DNA of 64,000 nucleotides. It comes from JAFGNB01 sp050304135 (lineage in GTDB: Bacteria > Fibrobacterota > Chitinivibrionia > Chitinivibrionales > Chitinispirillaceae). Where the stretch lies: positions 62,001 to 126,000 of the forward strand of contig JBNLDC010000067.1 in assembly GCA_050304135.1 (NCBI GenBank), in the 5' to 3' direction. The notes beneath the pieces were generated by a model. It had not been told where the DNA came from. It did not search any database and saw only the letters and a program-made list of their open reading frames with translations. Shown here in pieces: positions 24,891 to 34,782 of this stretch (positions are counted from its first letter, which is position 1; every line of letters starts with the position of its first letter). A program made the position numbers and the translations under genes.

Positions 24891-26460
24891 ACTGCGCGCG
24901 GCAGTCACCGCGGCTTCCACAGTGCTGCTGTGCGGTATTTCCATTTCCGGCCAGAACTGCAGCCAGGAAAAAGGCCTTTCCTCCAACGATATCCGATGGT
25001 TGATCGGTGCCAGTGACACCCTCTGGATGGTCGCGGAACGGGGAGACGAACTTGCGCTCAACCTTATCGAGGGTGAAGCTGCCGTAGCTGATCCAACCCG
25101 TGAGAGCAACTGGAAATCCTTCACCTTGGGCTGCCGTAAAATCGGCATTAACGACCTGATCACCGGTGCGGGAACCACGGTCGCCAGCTTTGATACCGCA
25201 CCGAATGTCATCTGGACGTATGACCACCGTACCGGAAAATCCGGAGAAACTGCCTTTACATGGCCCGACGACACCATAGAACGACAGTTTACCGTCAGTG
25301 ACATTGCGGAGGCGAACGGCAGCTACTGGCTCGCCTGCCTGGACGGTGGCCTGGTGGGATGGGACGCGGAACGAGACAAGAAAACCCTCTTTTTTCCCGG
25401 CAACGATACCGGATACAATCAGCCCGGAGTCAGGTCGAATCAGTTTCCGCCGCACGACACAACCCGTCGCGTAACCGGTGTCGAGGTACTGTATGATGAC
25501 TCCCTGCTCCTTGTTACCACTCCTTCACGGCTCTGGTTCTTCTCCTGCGGCGATTCGTCATGGGACAGCAGCATTGCCGCCGGCGTGAGCGGTTCGGCGG
25601 TTCAGAGCCCCCGGTTCGAATATCTGTTCGTCAACGGTACCGATCCCGCCCGTCCGGTCTACTGCATTATCTCCGATGAAGAGGAGAGCGAATCGGGAGA
25701 TGCGGACCGGCTCCTGTACAAATACAATCGTTCCGAACGCCGCTGGGAAACGATGTTCGACCCTGCCCCCAAAGCAATGACCTTCGGTCACTCCGGATAT
25801 TTCTGGGCACTGTTCGATGTGGAGCGCCCCGGCACTACCCTCAGAAACGTCATCCGACTCTACCGCGATACTCTGGGAGACACCGGTACAATGCTCAACC
25901 CGCAGCCGGTCACCGACGATGCCGCCATTCACACACGCATGACCGGCACGCAGGATATCGATGTACCGGGAATATTCAATGATATACTCTACGCGCCGCG
26001 TACCGATTCCTCCGGTCATCTCTGGATCGCCACCTCCGAAGGTCTGTTTCTCTCCCCGGAGGAAAACCCCGGCAGTGCGGCAAGTGACACCGCACCATTT
26101 ATCCTCATCAAACGGGCTCCCACTATTGACGCGGGACTGAAGAAAACCTACGCGCGTCCCGGCATTCTCACCCCGATGGTGCACAGCTGTAAATTCATTT
26201 ACAACATCAAGGCGGACCGCGCCGACGTTACGATCAGAATTTATGATTACAATATGGACCATGTGAAAACCGTCATTGAAAAGCGACCGCGCATTTCCGG
26301 TTCACAGGGAGGACCGCTCGGACGGAGTACCGTCGAGAGTGAAGACAGCTGGGACGGCACGAATGAACAGCACCGTCCGGTGGCGCCGGGAATTTACTAC
26401 TACAAAATCACCACTTCCAGCGGAGAACGGGCTTTTGGAAAAATTGTCGTGGCACGATAG
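24862..26460 (+). CDS. Exported propeller-like protein with FlgD-type Ig tail
   Basis: A 532-residue exported protein starting inside the end of lolA (ATG 24862, GAGG nine bases upstream). A signal sequence (TAASTVLLCGISISG) leads to ~400 residues of repeated beta-strand elements (LIGASDTLWMVAERGDELAL, ANGSYWLACLDGGLVGWDAE, SGHLWIATSEGLFLSPEEN). These resemble the Reg_prop type of beta-propeller. The last ~90 residues are a FlgD-like Ig domain (VTIRIYDYNMDHVKTVIEK, SWDGTNEQHRPVAPGIYYYK) ending ERAFGKIVVAR, as in many Fibrobacterota/Bacteroidota exported proteins. The next gene overlaps its end. Function unknown; a surface sensor or structural role is a guess. Confidence 0.82.
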   Translation: MRILSTTAIRLRAAVTAASTVLLCGISISGQNCSQEKGLSSNDIRWLIGASDTLWMVAERGDELALNLIEGEAAVADPTRESNWKSFTLGCRKIGINDLITGAGTTVASFDTAPNVIWTYDHRTGKSGETAFTWPDDTIERQFTVSDIAEANGSYWLACLDGGLVGWDAERDKKTLFFPGNDTGYNQPGVRSNQFPPHDTTRRVTGVEVLYDDSLLLVTTPSRLWFFSCGDSSWDSSIAAGVSGSAVQSPRFEYLFVNGTDPARPVYCIISDEEESESGDADRLLYKYNRSERRWETMFDPAPKAMTFGHSGYFWALFDVERPGTTLRNVIRLYRDTLGDTGTMLNPQPVTDDAAIHTRMTGTQDIDVPGIFNDILYAPRTDSSGHLWIATSEGLFLSPEENPGSAASDTAPFILIKRAPTIDAGLKKTYARPGILTPMVHSCKFIYNIKADRADVTIRIYDYNMDHVKTVIEKRPRISGSQGGPLGRSTVESEDSWDGTNEQHRPVAPGIYYYKITTSSGERAFGKIVVAR

Positions 26461-27502
26461 CCATCTGAAAACGGCAGGGGTACTGCTGCTCGGAATACTG
26501 CTCCTTGCCGGCAATGCACGTGCGTCGATGGTCGGAGGAGAGTCGGGTGCCTACCTGCGGTATCCGGTCGGCGCAGCCGCACTGGCCATGGGTGGTGCAC
26601 AGAGTGCCGCTCCCGCATCGCTTGCGTCGTGGTGGAATCCCGCCGTACTCTCCAGAGAAAAGCAGCGCATAGCAACCCTCGGCGGCGGAATCCGCCCGAT
26701 GGGTCAATCCGACGGATTCGTCTCCTATTCCTTCAAGGTGCCACCGCGTGTCGGCATGGGACTCTTCCTGCTCTATCGGGGCGACCCCTTTCTCAATGAT
26801 CTTTACGATGAAGATGAGCGTCCCCTGGGTCATGCGGCGTATACCACCATCACCGGGAAGATCGCCCTGAGCTATTACCTCACCCGCAAGCTTTCCGCCG
26901 GGTGCAACATCTCAATCCACTACGCGAAGCTTCCGTCAGGCTATACAGGAGATAATGTGGAGTACGCCACGGCGAGCAGTATCGGGTCATTCGACTTCGC
27001 CCTTTCGTACCTCTTTTCCGACCGGCTGACCCTTGCGCTCCTGCTTAAAGACACCGGTACCCGCCTGAACTGGAATTTTGAATCAAGCTACGACTACAGC
27101 GTACCGCACGACGACCGCTCCCTACCGGCTCTTATATTCGGCAGTTCCTACAGCACCTTGCTGCTGGATCGCCCGTTTATCTGGAATTTTGATATGCGCG
27201 GTTACGTATTTACCGGAGAGTGGAAAAAACTTGAGCGGCCGCAGGTTTCCCTTTTCAGCGGCTGGGAGTGGCAATACTGGAAAGAATTTTCCGCCCGTCT
27301 GGGGGTGGGGGATCTCCTGCTCAATGGCGATATCACCTCCGGCAACGGAAATTACACCCGGCGTTTTTCTTTCCGGCTTGCCGGAGGGTTGGGATATGAT
27401 ATGAGCAGGCTGCGTCCAGGGATGCGGCTCAATTACGCCGTCAGTACCGATAAGGTCTGGGCGGGGGTCAATCAGCAGATTGACATAACCTATTCGTTTT
27501 AA
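26435..27502 (+). CDS. PorV/PorQ-like outer-membrane protein
   Basis: A ~355-residue beta-barrel protein. I place the start at TTG 26435 (GGAG eight bases upstream), which gives a signal peptide HLKTAGVLLLGILLLAGNARA. The longer frame to 26276 overlaps the upstream gene heavily and looks non-coding. The mature N terminus GAYLRYPVGAAALAMGGAQS followed by LASWWNPAVLSREKQ is the hallmark of PorV/PorQ family proteins. In T9SS bacteria these act as shuttle or attachment barrels for sorted cargo. Aromatic-rich strands continue to the C terminus (VNQQIDITYSF, terminal Phe). A second barrel of the same type follows 20 bases later. The family call is firm; a T9SS role is inferred. Confidence 0.85.
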   Translation: MEKLSWHDSHLKTAGVLLLGILLLAGNARASMVGGESGAYLRYPVGAAALAMGGAQSAAPASLASWWNPAVLSREKQRIATLGGGIRPMGQSDGFVSYSFKVPPRVGMGLFLLYRGDPFLNDLYDEDERPLGHAAYTTITGKIALSYYLTRKLSAGCNISIHYAKLPSGYTGDNVEYATASSIGSFDFALSYLFSDRLTLALLLKDTGTRLNWNFESSYDYSVPHDDRSLPALIFGSSYSTLLLDRPFIWNFDMRGYVFTGEWKKLERPQVSLFSGWEWQYWKEFSARLGVGDLLLNGDITSGNGNYTRRFSFRLAGGLGYDMSRLRPGMRLNYAVSTDKVWAGVNQQIDITYSF

Positions 27503-27522
27503 TAAGGAACACGGAGCTTTTG

Positions 27523-28848
27523 ATGAATAACCTTTTACGCCACGCCGGCTGTGCGATACTGATCGCCATACTGGCAGGCGGCGTCACCGCCCAGAGTGCG
27601 TTTTTCAGTTATGTCGAGGAACCTGTCCACCCCCGTTCGACCGCAATGGGAGGATCGGGAACCGCAGGCGGCAGCGGCGGGTTTTCCTATTACAATCCAG
27701 CAGGTCCGGCAACCCTTGACCGACCGTTTGTTACGTTCGAATACGGCCGTCAGTGGAGTGATATGTCACGCGGCTATATCGAAACCGCCTTTCTTTTTCC
27801 TGAATGGTTCATCGGCGGTTCATTTATGACACAGGGAGTTTCCTTCACTCCGGTCGATGAATTCGGTACCCCACTCCCCGGTGAAGGAACCCAGCAGGAG
27901 TCGCAACTGACACTGCTCACCGGCTGGAAAAACGACCGCGTCGCGATCGGTGTTGCCGTAAACGGTCTGCAGCATCATATTTACGATGCCGATGCATACG
28001 CACTTTCGGCAAGTGGCGGAATAACTGCGACACTACTTCCCGGAAAACTTGGTATCGGTGCCGCACTCGTACAGGCGGGCAGGCTCCACCGGGGATTCGA
28101 CGACAATAAATTCACCGTACATAAAGACTCAATGCCGACCTCCGCACGGCTCGGTGCCACCCTCAACGATACTCTGTTCAGTAAATTGCCCACGACCCTT
28201 CAGGTCGATGCGGTATACAGCCTCAACTATTCGCGAGTCATGGTTCCGGTGGGCATCGAACTGCGGCCGATAGCACCGCTTGCGATACGGCTGGGGAAAC
28301 GGTTCAATCACCCGACTGATCTGTTTACCTGCGGAATAGGACTCTCATGGGAAAATCTCTCGTACGATGTCGCACTCATTCCGACGGGACTTGAAGGAGA
28401 TGCCGGTCTGAAATGGCGAATGGGTCTCACCTACGCTCTGGCACGCAAGAAACAACCGGTGCCGGAAACAGATACCGCCACCGTACCGCAGCCGCAAACC
28501 ACCAATACCGAATCATCGCAAGAACCCGCGCCGGCTGACACGGCAACAACGATCGATTCCGCGGCAGCTCCACAGGCTGTAGATTCCGTGGAAACAGAAC
28601 CTCCTGCGGATACTTCGGAAACCGTTCACGCCGACAGCATCACGACTCCCGAACCTTCCGACAGTGCCCCCGCCGTAACTGAATCACCGCTGCAGCAGGA
28701 TGCGTCGCAACCGGCACCGGCAATGTCGGCAGAACAACCGGTGGATGGAACCACGCCCGCACCGGTTAATGATTCCACCGCAGCCGCAACCGGTGAAACG
28801 GAAAAAAAACCTGCGGCACCGGCGGACTCCACGACTGTCAAGCGGTGA
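27523..28848 (+). CDS. PorV/PorQ-like outer-membrane protein with long Pro/Thr/Ala tail
   Basis: A 441-residue protein beginning at ATG 27523 (GGAG six bases upstream; TTG one codon earlier is possible). A signal peptide (LIAILAGGVTAQS) is followed by a barrel domain of ~300 residues with the PorV-like lead HPRSTAMGGSGTAGGSGGFS and YYNPAGPATLDRPF. It ends near GLTYALARKKQPVPET. The last ~130 residues are low-complexity Pro/Ala/Thr/Ser/Asp/Glu repeats (EPPADTSETVHADS and similar). They were presumably added after the barrel as a periplasmic or surface linker. Paired with the upstream barrel gene. The tail is unusual for the family and its function is unknown. Confidence 0.83.
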   Translation: MNNLLRHAGCAILIAILAGGVTAQSAFFSYVEEPVHPRSTAMGGSGTAGGSGGFSYYNPAGPATLDRPFVTFEYGRQWSDMSRGYIETAFLFPEWFIGGSFMTQGVSFTPVDEFGTPLPGEGTQQESQLTLLTGWKNDRVAIGVAVNGLQHHIYDADAYALSASGGITATLLPGKLGIGAALVQAGRLHRGFDDNKFTVHKDSMPTSARLGATLNDTLFSKLPTTLQVDAVYSLNYSRVMVPVGIELRPIAPLAIRLGKRFNHPTDLFTCGIGLSWENLSYDVALIPTGLEGDAGLKWRMGLTYALARKKQPVPETDTATVPQPQTTNTESSQEPAPADTATTIDSAAAPQAVDSVETEPPADTSETVHADSITTPEPSDSAPAVTESPLQQDASQPAPAMSAEQPVDGTTPAPVNDSTAAATGETEKKPAAPADSTTVKR

Positions 28849-29102
28849 GCCGTGCACCGGTGCGAGGCGCACATCGGTTTTCGAGCAACAGGACTCTTCG
28901 GGAGCGCTTACCCCTGCAGGCAACGGTTATGAGCTGTATGCGGAAGTGACTGTCACTGCAAACTATTCCTCCGGAACTTTGCATCTTTTATCTTTCAGTT
29001 GCAAGTATATTATTGTATCTTTAGGAGTTACATGGTACAATACAACTTCGGCGCGCCCGTCAGCCGGGCGGATGCGCCCTGAACCCTGTAAAGGTGAAGA
29101 CT

Positions 29103-30134
29103 ATGGCATTCTCGTTTCTTTCGAATGATCTTGGTATCGATCTCGGTACCGCAAATACGTTGGTATACGTGCGCGGCCGCGGGCTTCTTATCGATGAACC
29201 GTCGGTTGTTGCAATTGACAAAGCAACCAGGAGAGTCGTCGCGATAGGCCTGGAAGCAAAGCGGATGCTCGGGCGGACTCCCGGGGAAATTGAAGCCATC
29301 CGGCCGATGAAAGACGGTGTGATTGCCGACTTCGACCTTGTTGAACAAATGCTGAAATATTTCATCCGCAAAGTTCAGAAATACCGTTTTTATTTCCGTC
29401 CGCGGGCGGTGATCGGTGTTCCCTCGGGAATTACCGAAGTGGAGAAACGCGCGGTAGTGGACAGTGCCGAAAGTGCCGGCGTCCGTGAGGTGCATCTGGT
29501 TGCCGAACCGATGGCATCGGCTATCGGTATGGGTATACCGGTCTATGAACCCTCCGGCAACATGGTAATCGACATCGGCGGCGGCACCGCTGAAATCGCC
29601 GTTCTCGCGCTCAACGGTATGGTCTGCGACATGTCGGTGCGCATCGGCGGCGACGAAATGGACGAGGCGATCGTCTCGTACCTTAAAAAAACCTATAATT
29701 TACTCGTGGGAGAGAGTACCGCCGAGCAGATAAAAATCCAGATCGGCTCAGCCTTTCCGCTCGAAGATGAACTTGAAATGGAGGTGAAGGGCCGCGATCT
29801 CGTTGCCGGTATTCCCAAAACGCTCCGTATCACCTCGACCGAAATCCGCGACGCACTCAACGAACCAATTTCAACCATCATCGAGGCCGTTAAACAGGCA
29901 CTTGAACAGACACCACCGGAACTTTCCGCCGATATTCTCGATAAGGGAATCATCATGACCGGCGGCAGCTCGCAGCTGCGCGGGCTTGACGAACGTCTCA
30001 GGCAGGAAACGAATCTTCCGGTCAATGTCATTGATGAACCACTGACCTGTGTCGCCCGCGGATCACTGAAAATCATCGAAGATCTCGAACGGTATTCTCC
30101 GGTACTGATGCCGCTCGGCAGAAAAAACCGATAA
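29103..30134 (+). CDS. mreB: Rod-shape-determining actin-like protein MreB
   Basis: A 343-residue bacterial actin that forms membrane-associated filaments directing lateral wall synthesis. Start ATG 29103 with AAGGTG six bases upstream. Family landmarks: phosphate-1 loop LGIDLGTANTLVYVRGRG, IRPMKDGVIADFDLVEQML, GVPSGITEVEKRAV, EPMASAIGMGIPV, the phosphate-2 segment MVIDIGGGTAEIAVLALNG, RIGGDEMDEAI, and IIMTGGSSQLRGLD near the C terminus. First gene of the contiguous mreB-mreC-mreD-mrdA-rodA set, preceded by a ~250-base AT-rich leader (28849-29102) that probably carries the promoter. Confidence 0.98.
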   Translation: MAFSFLSNDLGIDLGTANTLVYVRGRGLLIDEPSVVAIDKATRRVVAIGLEAKRMLGRTPGEIEAIRPMKDGVIADFDLVEQMLKYFIRKVQKYRFYFRPRAVIGVPSGITEVEKRAVVDSAESAGVREVHLVAEPMASAIGMGIPVYEPSGNMVIDIGGGTAEIAVLALNGMVCDMSVRIGGDEMDEAIVSYLKKTYNLLVGESTAEQIKIQIGSAFPLEDELEMEVKGRDLVAGIPKTLRITSTEIRDALNEPISTIIEAVKQALEQTPPELSADILDKGIIMTGGSSQLRGLDERLRQETNLPVNVIDEPLTCVARGSLKIIEDLERYSPVLMPLGRKNR

Positions 30135-30227
30135 ACCGTTGCCGGCGTACCGTCACGAATTCGCCGGCGGAAAGCGGAACACCTTTGACCGTGGCGTAAC
30201 ACGGTTATACGCCGGATAAGAAGAGCG

Positions 30228-31064
30228 ATGCATTCGATTTTCACCCTCATTATCTCTCACCGCAGATTTTTCTCACTTGTTCTGACATCGCTTCTGAGCC
30301 TTCTGATGATAACTTCATCGCCGGTCAGGCAGGAGGAGACCCTCCGGTTTCTCTCGATGACCATATTTTTTCCGTTGCAGGTGGCATTGAGCCAGACGAC
30401 AAAGATCAGCAACGTATTCAGTGAAAACCGCCATCTTAAAGCCGAGGTAGTGCGACTGAGCGCCGCCGTCGCTGAACTGCGTGAGGAGTCGCTTGAAAAC
30501 AAGCGGTTGCGTAATATGCTTGATCTTGCCGACAACTTCGACTACAACCTTCTTCCGGTACGGGTAATTGCTCAGGATCCCTCACCCGCACTACGGAGCA
30601 TTGTCGTCACCGCCGGTAAAACCGACAGCATCGCCATGTGGATGCCGCTGGTCAATGAACGAGGAGTTGTCGGCAAAGTGGTACAGGTCATGCCGCGGAT
30701 TAGCCTGGTGCAGCTGCTCCGGGATCCGTCAAACCGTACCGGGGTACTGTTCCACCGGACACGGGCCACCGGGATTCTCGAAACTGAAAACGGCCATGAT
30801 TTCTTTGTACAGTGCCGCAACCATGAACCGATTGAGGTGGGGGATACCATCGTCACTTCGGGTCTCGGCGGCATCTACCCGCGGGGGCTCACCGTCGGCC
30901 TGGTGAAAAAAATCCAGAAGGATCCCGACCCGCTCTTCAAACAGATCGCCGTTGCACTCAGTGTTGATTTCAATCATATCGAGGAACTGTTCATTATGCG
31001 TCTTTCGCCGCAATGGTCCGCCTTCCGGAGCGAACTTGATTCAATCGAGTTTGACAATGACTAG
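30228..31064 (+). CDS. mreC: Rod-shape-determining protein MreC
   Basis: A 278-residue inner-membrane protein with a large periplasmic part that links MreB, MreD and PBP2/RodA. A short cytoplasmic N terminus and one helix (~12-30, FFSLVLTSLLSLLMITSS) precede a coiled coil (~60-105, SENRHLKAEVVRLSAAVAEL). The MreC beta-domain pair (~110-265) contains PVRVIAQDPSPALRSIVVTAG, NERGVVGKVVQV and DTIVTSGLGGIYPRGLTVG. All match the family. It lies ~93 bases after mreB and its stop overlaps the mreD start by eight bases. Confidence 0.96.
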   Translation: MHSIFTLIISHRRFFSLVLTSLLSLLMITSSPVRQEETLRFLSMTIFFPLQVALSQTTKISNVFSENRHLKAEVVRLSAAVAELREESLENKRLRNMLDLADNFDYNLLPVRVIAQDPSPALRSIVVTAGKTDSIAMWMPLVNERGVVGKVVQVMPRISLVQLLRDPSNRTGVLFHRTRATGILETENGHDFFVQCRNHEPIEVGDTIVTSGLGGIYPRGLTVGLVKKIQKDPDPLFKQIAVALSVDFNHIEELFIMRLSPQWSAFRSELDSIEFDND

Positions 31065-31554
31065 TACACTGCTGCGCTGGACGGGCCTCTTTATTCTGGT
31101 CTACATTCTGCAGACCACTCTTATTCCGGTTATAACCGTCTTTGGTGTCCGGCCAGACCTCCTCATTGTCACGCTCTTTTTTCTGGCAGTAAAAAAGGGA
31201 GGCAGCGCAGCGGTATTCACCGGGTTTCTGATCGGCCTCGCTCAGGATTTTTATTCCCCGCAGATTCTGGGACAGAATGCACTGGCGAAATCGGTGATCG
31301 GTTATTTTGCGGGAATCTTCAACGAAAAAGTAATGCGGCTCGACCCGTTTATACAGTTAGTACTGCTGTTCACCTCATTCATCATTCACGACGCCATTTA
31401 TTACACCGTTGAAATGGTACAGAATGGCACGCCACTGCAGACTGTCGGTACCCGCCTCATCACCACCACGATGCTGCGGGCCGTATACTCACTCTTTTTC
31501 GCCCTGATCCCGACTTTTCGGGAGCTACTATTTACATCAGATTACAGACGGTAG
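31057..31554 (+). CDS. mreD: Rod-shape-determining protein MreD
   Basis: A 165-residue polytopic inner-membrane protein of the elongasome, with five or so hydrophobic helices (LFILVYILQTTLIPVITVFG, PDLLIVTLFFLAV, IQLVLLFTSFIIHDAIYY). GVRPDLLIV and GFLIGLAQDFYSP are typical MreD features. The start ATG 31057 overlaps the mreC stop, giving coupling; the longer frame to 30952 would lie within mreC. mrdA follows after eight bases. Confidence 0.93.
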   Translation: MTSTLLRWTGLFILVYILQTTLIPVITVFGVRPDLLIVTLFFLAVKKGGSAAVFTGFLIGLAQDFYSPQILGQNALAKSVIGYFAGIFNEKVMRLDPFIQLVLLFTSFIIHDAIYYTVEMVQNGTPLQTVGTRLITTTMLRAVYSLFFALIPTFRELLFTSDYRR

Positions 31555-31561
31555 GCCGCCC

Positions 31562-33508
31562 ATGCCGTTCGGGACGATTCTTCAGGATGACCAGAACATC
31601 AGACGTTTCAAAAGCGTACTGCTTGTCGCGACAATCTCCCTGTTTATTTTCGTGCTCATTGCAAGGCTTGTTTATGTTCAGGTAGTACTTGCGGATGAAA
31701 ACATCCGACTCTCCAAAGAAAACGCGATGCGTCTGCGTATCATCATTCCTCCACGGGGCCGGATTTTCGACCGTCACGGCAGAGTCCTCGCCCGCAACCG
31801 TCCCTCGTACTCGATCTGTGTCCTTCCTTACAAACTGCGCAACCGTAAAACGGTAATTTCCTCGCTCTGCTCGATTGCCGACAGCACCGGCACGACCGTC
31901 TTCGACAGCACCGAACTTGAAAAGCTCTTCCGTAAAGCATCCTACCGGCGGTTCGATGCCACACGCCTGATGGAGGATGTTTCAATGGAACTCGTCAGTA
32001 TTATCGAGGAGCACTCCATGGAACTTCCGGGAATCATCGTGGAAACAGAATCCCGTCGTGAATACCCGCTCGGAAAAGCAGCTTTTCATGTACTTGGCTA
32101 TATGAGTGAAATTCCCGAGCGACAGTTCGACAGTCTCAAGGAGAAGGGGTACTTTTACGGAGACCTTATCGGCAAATCGGGAATAGAGCGGCAGTGCGAA
32201 TCGATTTTCCGGGGAGTTTACGGAAGAGAGTACATTGAGGTCAATGCCTACGGCAAGAGCCTCGGCCCCATCAAGACGATTCCACGTATCGACCCGATCC
32301 CGGGCAATGACGTCAAACTCTCCATTGACGGTGCGCTGCAGGTGGCGGCCGAATTCGCATTCCCCGATTCACTCAAAGGGGCTCTGGTCGCACTCAATCC
32401 GCGCAGCGGTGAAGTACTTGCCATGTACAGTTCACCCTCGGTTGACCCGAATATATTCTCGATGTCGTCGCTGCTGCGCAGTAAAAACTGGTCGGTTATC
32501 GCAACCGATTCGAACCTGCCGCTCAACAACCGCGCCATTGCCGGCACCTATACTCCCGGTTCGACCTTCAAGCTCATCAGTGCCCTTACGGCTCTTGAGG
32601 AAGGGCACATGACCGGAAGTTCAAAAATGCCGGTACCCTGTACCGGCGGATACCGGATCGGTTCCCGGATCGCCCACTGCTGGAAACTCAGCGGTCATGG
32701 ACGACTGACCCTTATCGGCGCAGTGCAGCAGTCGTGCAACATTTACATGTACCAGTTGGGGTTGCGGTTCGGCGATAAAGTAATAAACCACTACGCATCG
32801 ATGATGGGATTGGGAGCTCCTACCGGTATCGGCATTCCGGGAGAGCGCAGCGGGTGGCTCTCAGGCGAAGAGGCATACAACAAGCGGTTCGCCCGACGGG
32901 GCTGGAAGTGGACCACCGGACTGGTGCTTGATCTTGCCATCGGACAGACACAGGTTGTCACCCCCATTCAGCTCGCACTCATGGTGGGCGGCCTTGGCAA
33001 CAGTAACATGTTGTATACGCCGTTTCTTATTGAAGAGGAACGCAGCAACAGCGGAATGCTCATCAATCGTCATGATCTTCATGTTAAAAGAATTCTCTCC
33101 TTTGATTCGGCAACGGTCGCCACCATGCACGAAGCACTCGGCAGTGTCATCCGACCGGGAGGAACCGGCAGAAGAGCGGCGGTTCCCGGTGTGCCGGTGG
33201 GAGGGAAAACAGGAAGCGCTGAAAACCCGCAGGGCGATCGGACCCATGCACTGTTCGTTGCCTGTGCGCCGATCGAAAATCCTGTTATCTCGATAGCTGT
33301 GGTCGCTGAAAATGCCGGTCATGGCGGCTCCGTAGCCGCACCGATCGCCGGTGACGTACTGCGATACTTTTTTTCGGAAACGGAAGAAGGCAGAGAGGTT
33401 GTCCGGCAACTTGGAGTCGATTCAAGTACCACTGCACGACTGGCCAAACGCGTCAAACCGATTGTCGATGAAGTTCAACGCTACTATCCCCTGACAGAGG
33501 AACCATGA
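31562..33508 (+). CDS. mrdA: Penicillin-binding protein 2 (transpeptidase of the elongasome)
   Basis: A 648-residue inner-membrane D,D-transpeptidase that cross-links side-wall peptidoglycan. One N-terminal helix (~18-40, VLLVATISLFIFVLIARLVY) precedes the PBP dimer domain: RLRIIIPPRGRIFDRHGRVL and VETESRREYPLGKAAFHVLG. The transpeptidase domain has the three catalytic motifs in order: SxxK with Ser334 (GSTFK), SxN (QQSCNIYMYQ), and KTG at Lys549 (GGKTGSAENP). Length and motif spacing fit PBP2. The stop overlaps rodA by four bases (ATGA), giving coupling to its glycosyltransferase partner. Confidence 0.97.
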   Translation: MPFGTILQDDQNIRRFKSVLLVATISLFIFVLIARLVYVQVVLADENIRLSKENAMRLRIIIPPRGRIFDRHGRVLARNRPSYSICVLPYKLRNRKTVISSLCSIADSTGTTVFDSTELEKLFRKASYRRFDATRLMEDVSMELVSIIEEHSMELPGIIVETESRREYPLGKAAFHVLGYMSEIPERQFDSLKEKGYFYGDLIGKSGIERQCESIFRGVYGREYIEVNAYGKSLGPIKTIPRIDPIPGNDVKLSIDGALQVAAEFAFPDSLKGALVALNPRSGEVLAMYSSPSVDPNIFSMSSLLRSKNWSVIATDSNLPLNNRAIAGTYTPGSTFKLISALTALEEGHMTGSSKMPVPCTGGYRIGSRIAHCWKLSGHGRLTLIGAVQQSCNIYMYQLGLRFGDKVINHYASMMGLGAPTGIGIPGERSGWLSGEEAYNKRFARRGWKWTTGLVLDLAIGQTQVVTPIQLALMVGGLGNSNMLYTPFLIEEERSNSGMLINRHDLHVKRILSFDSATVATMHEALGSVIRPGGTGRRAAVPGVPVGGKTGSAENPQGDRTHALFVACAPIENPVISIAVVAENAGHGGSVAAPIAGDVLRYFFSETEEGREVVRQLGVDSSTTARLAKRVKPIVDEVQRYYPLTEEP

Positions 33509-34782
33509 AGGAACTCAATAAAAAGGGCGGTTTCGATACCTCGCTGTTTCTGTCGGCGCTGGCACTCTGGACAATTGGCATATTTCTTGTCTACAGCGCC
33601 ACCTATATTCACGAGAGCGGCCCGCTCGCCCACCTTTACCGCCAGCAGATTATCTGGGTGGTCATGGCGGTTATCATCATACTGGTGACCATCTCGATAC
33701 CGGGCCGGTATCTGTACAACGGAGCCTACATATTTTACGGAATATCACTGGTCATGCTGCTGCTGGCACTCGCCATGGGGATAAGTGCGAAAGGTGCGGA
33801 ACGGTGGATAATGGTTGCCGGTGTCAAGGTACAGCCCTCGGAGTTCGCCAAAATAGGTCTGCTGCTCGCCCTGGCGCGGTATTTCTCTGAAAAATCGATT
33901 TCACTCTACCGGCTATCCAGTTTCACCGTCCCGGTGCTGCTGATCGGTGTTCCGTTCCTGATGGTGCTCAAGCAACCTGATCTGGGCACCGCAGGGGTGT
34001 TCTGCGCCATGGCACTGCCGATGTTCTTCTGGAGTGGCCTCGGGCTGCTTGATCTCTTTTTTCTACTCTCACCCATGCTCTCACTCGGGCTTTCCGGAAT
34101 TCCGCTGATTCTCTCCTTTGCTGCGGAGCGAAGTACCGGCATCGGCGAATCGGTTCCCTGGGGATTTTTCTTCCTCTCACTCTGTGCGGTACTGTATTTC
34201 ACCCGCCCTCCGATACTCATCATGATCGGTGTGATCATCGGGAACCTGACCACCGCCACCATCACCACGATTGTATGGAATAACTTTCTCAAGGATTACC
34301 AGAAAATGCGGATCATCAGTTTCATTAATCCGCAGGCAGATCCATTCGGTGCCGGCTATCAGGTTATCCAGTCAAAAGTGGCTGTCGGATCGGGGCACCT
34401 CTTCGGCAAAGGGTTTCTCAAGGGGACGCAGACCAAACTGTCGTTTCTTCCCGAACAACACACCGACTTCATATTCTCCGTACTGGGGGAACAATTCGGT
34501 CTGCTCGGCTGTACCTTCGTACTGCTGCTGTTTCTGTTTCTCATCGCCAAGTCGTACTCACTCACCCGCCACATCCGCAACCGGTATTTCAATCTGGTTA
34601 TCGTAGGCGCGGCATCGATCATCGCTTTTCACACCTTTATCAATATTGCCATGACGATCGGCATGATGCCGGTGACGGGAATTCCGCTGCCATTTCTGAG
34701 TTACGGTGGATCCTTTACCCTCACGGTGGCGATACTAATCGGGTTGATACTCAACAGCAGGATGTCGGCAGGCCGGGACTGA
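33505..34782 (+). CDS. rodA: SEDS peptidoglycan glycosyltransferase RodA
   Basis: A 425-residue polytopic inner-membrane enzyme that polymerises lipid II during side-wall growth with PBP2. About ten helices are visible. Family landmarks: FLVYSATYIHESGP, the amphipathic RWIMVAGVKVQPSEFAKIGL, VLKQPDLGTAGVF, YQVIQSKVAVGSGHLFGKGF, LPEQHTDFIFSVLGEQFGLL and the C-terminal MPVTGIPLPFLSYGGSF. The Asp in QHTDFIF is part of the conserved active region. It starts within the end of mrdA and closes the rod-shape block. No terminator was recognised directly after it. Confidence 0.97.
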   Translation: MKELNKKGGFDTSLFLSALALWTIGIFLVYSATYIHESGPLAHLYRQQIIWVVMAVIIILVTISIPGRYLYNGAYIFYGISLVMLLLALAMGISAKGAERWIMVAGVKVQPSEFAKIGLLLALARYFSEKSISLYRLSSFTVPVLLIGVPFLMVLKQPDLGTAGVFCAMALPMFFWSGLGLLDLFFLLSPMLSLGLSGIPLILSFAAERSTGIGESVPWGFFFLSLCAVLYFTRPPILIMIGVIIGNLTTATITTIVWNNFLKDYQKMRIISFINPQADPFGAGYQVIQSKVAVGSGHLFGKGFLKGTQTKLSFLPEQHTDFIFSVLGEQFGLLGCTFVLLLFLFLIAKSYSLTRHIRNRYFNLVIVGAASIIAFHTFINIAMTIGMMPVTGIPLPFLSYGGSFTLTVAILIGLILNSRMSAGRD

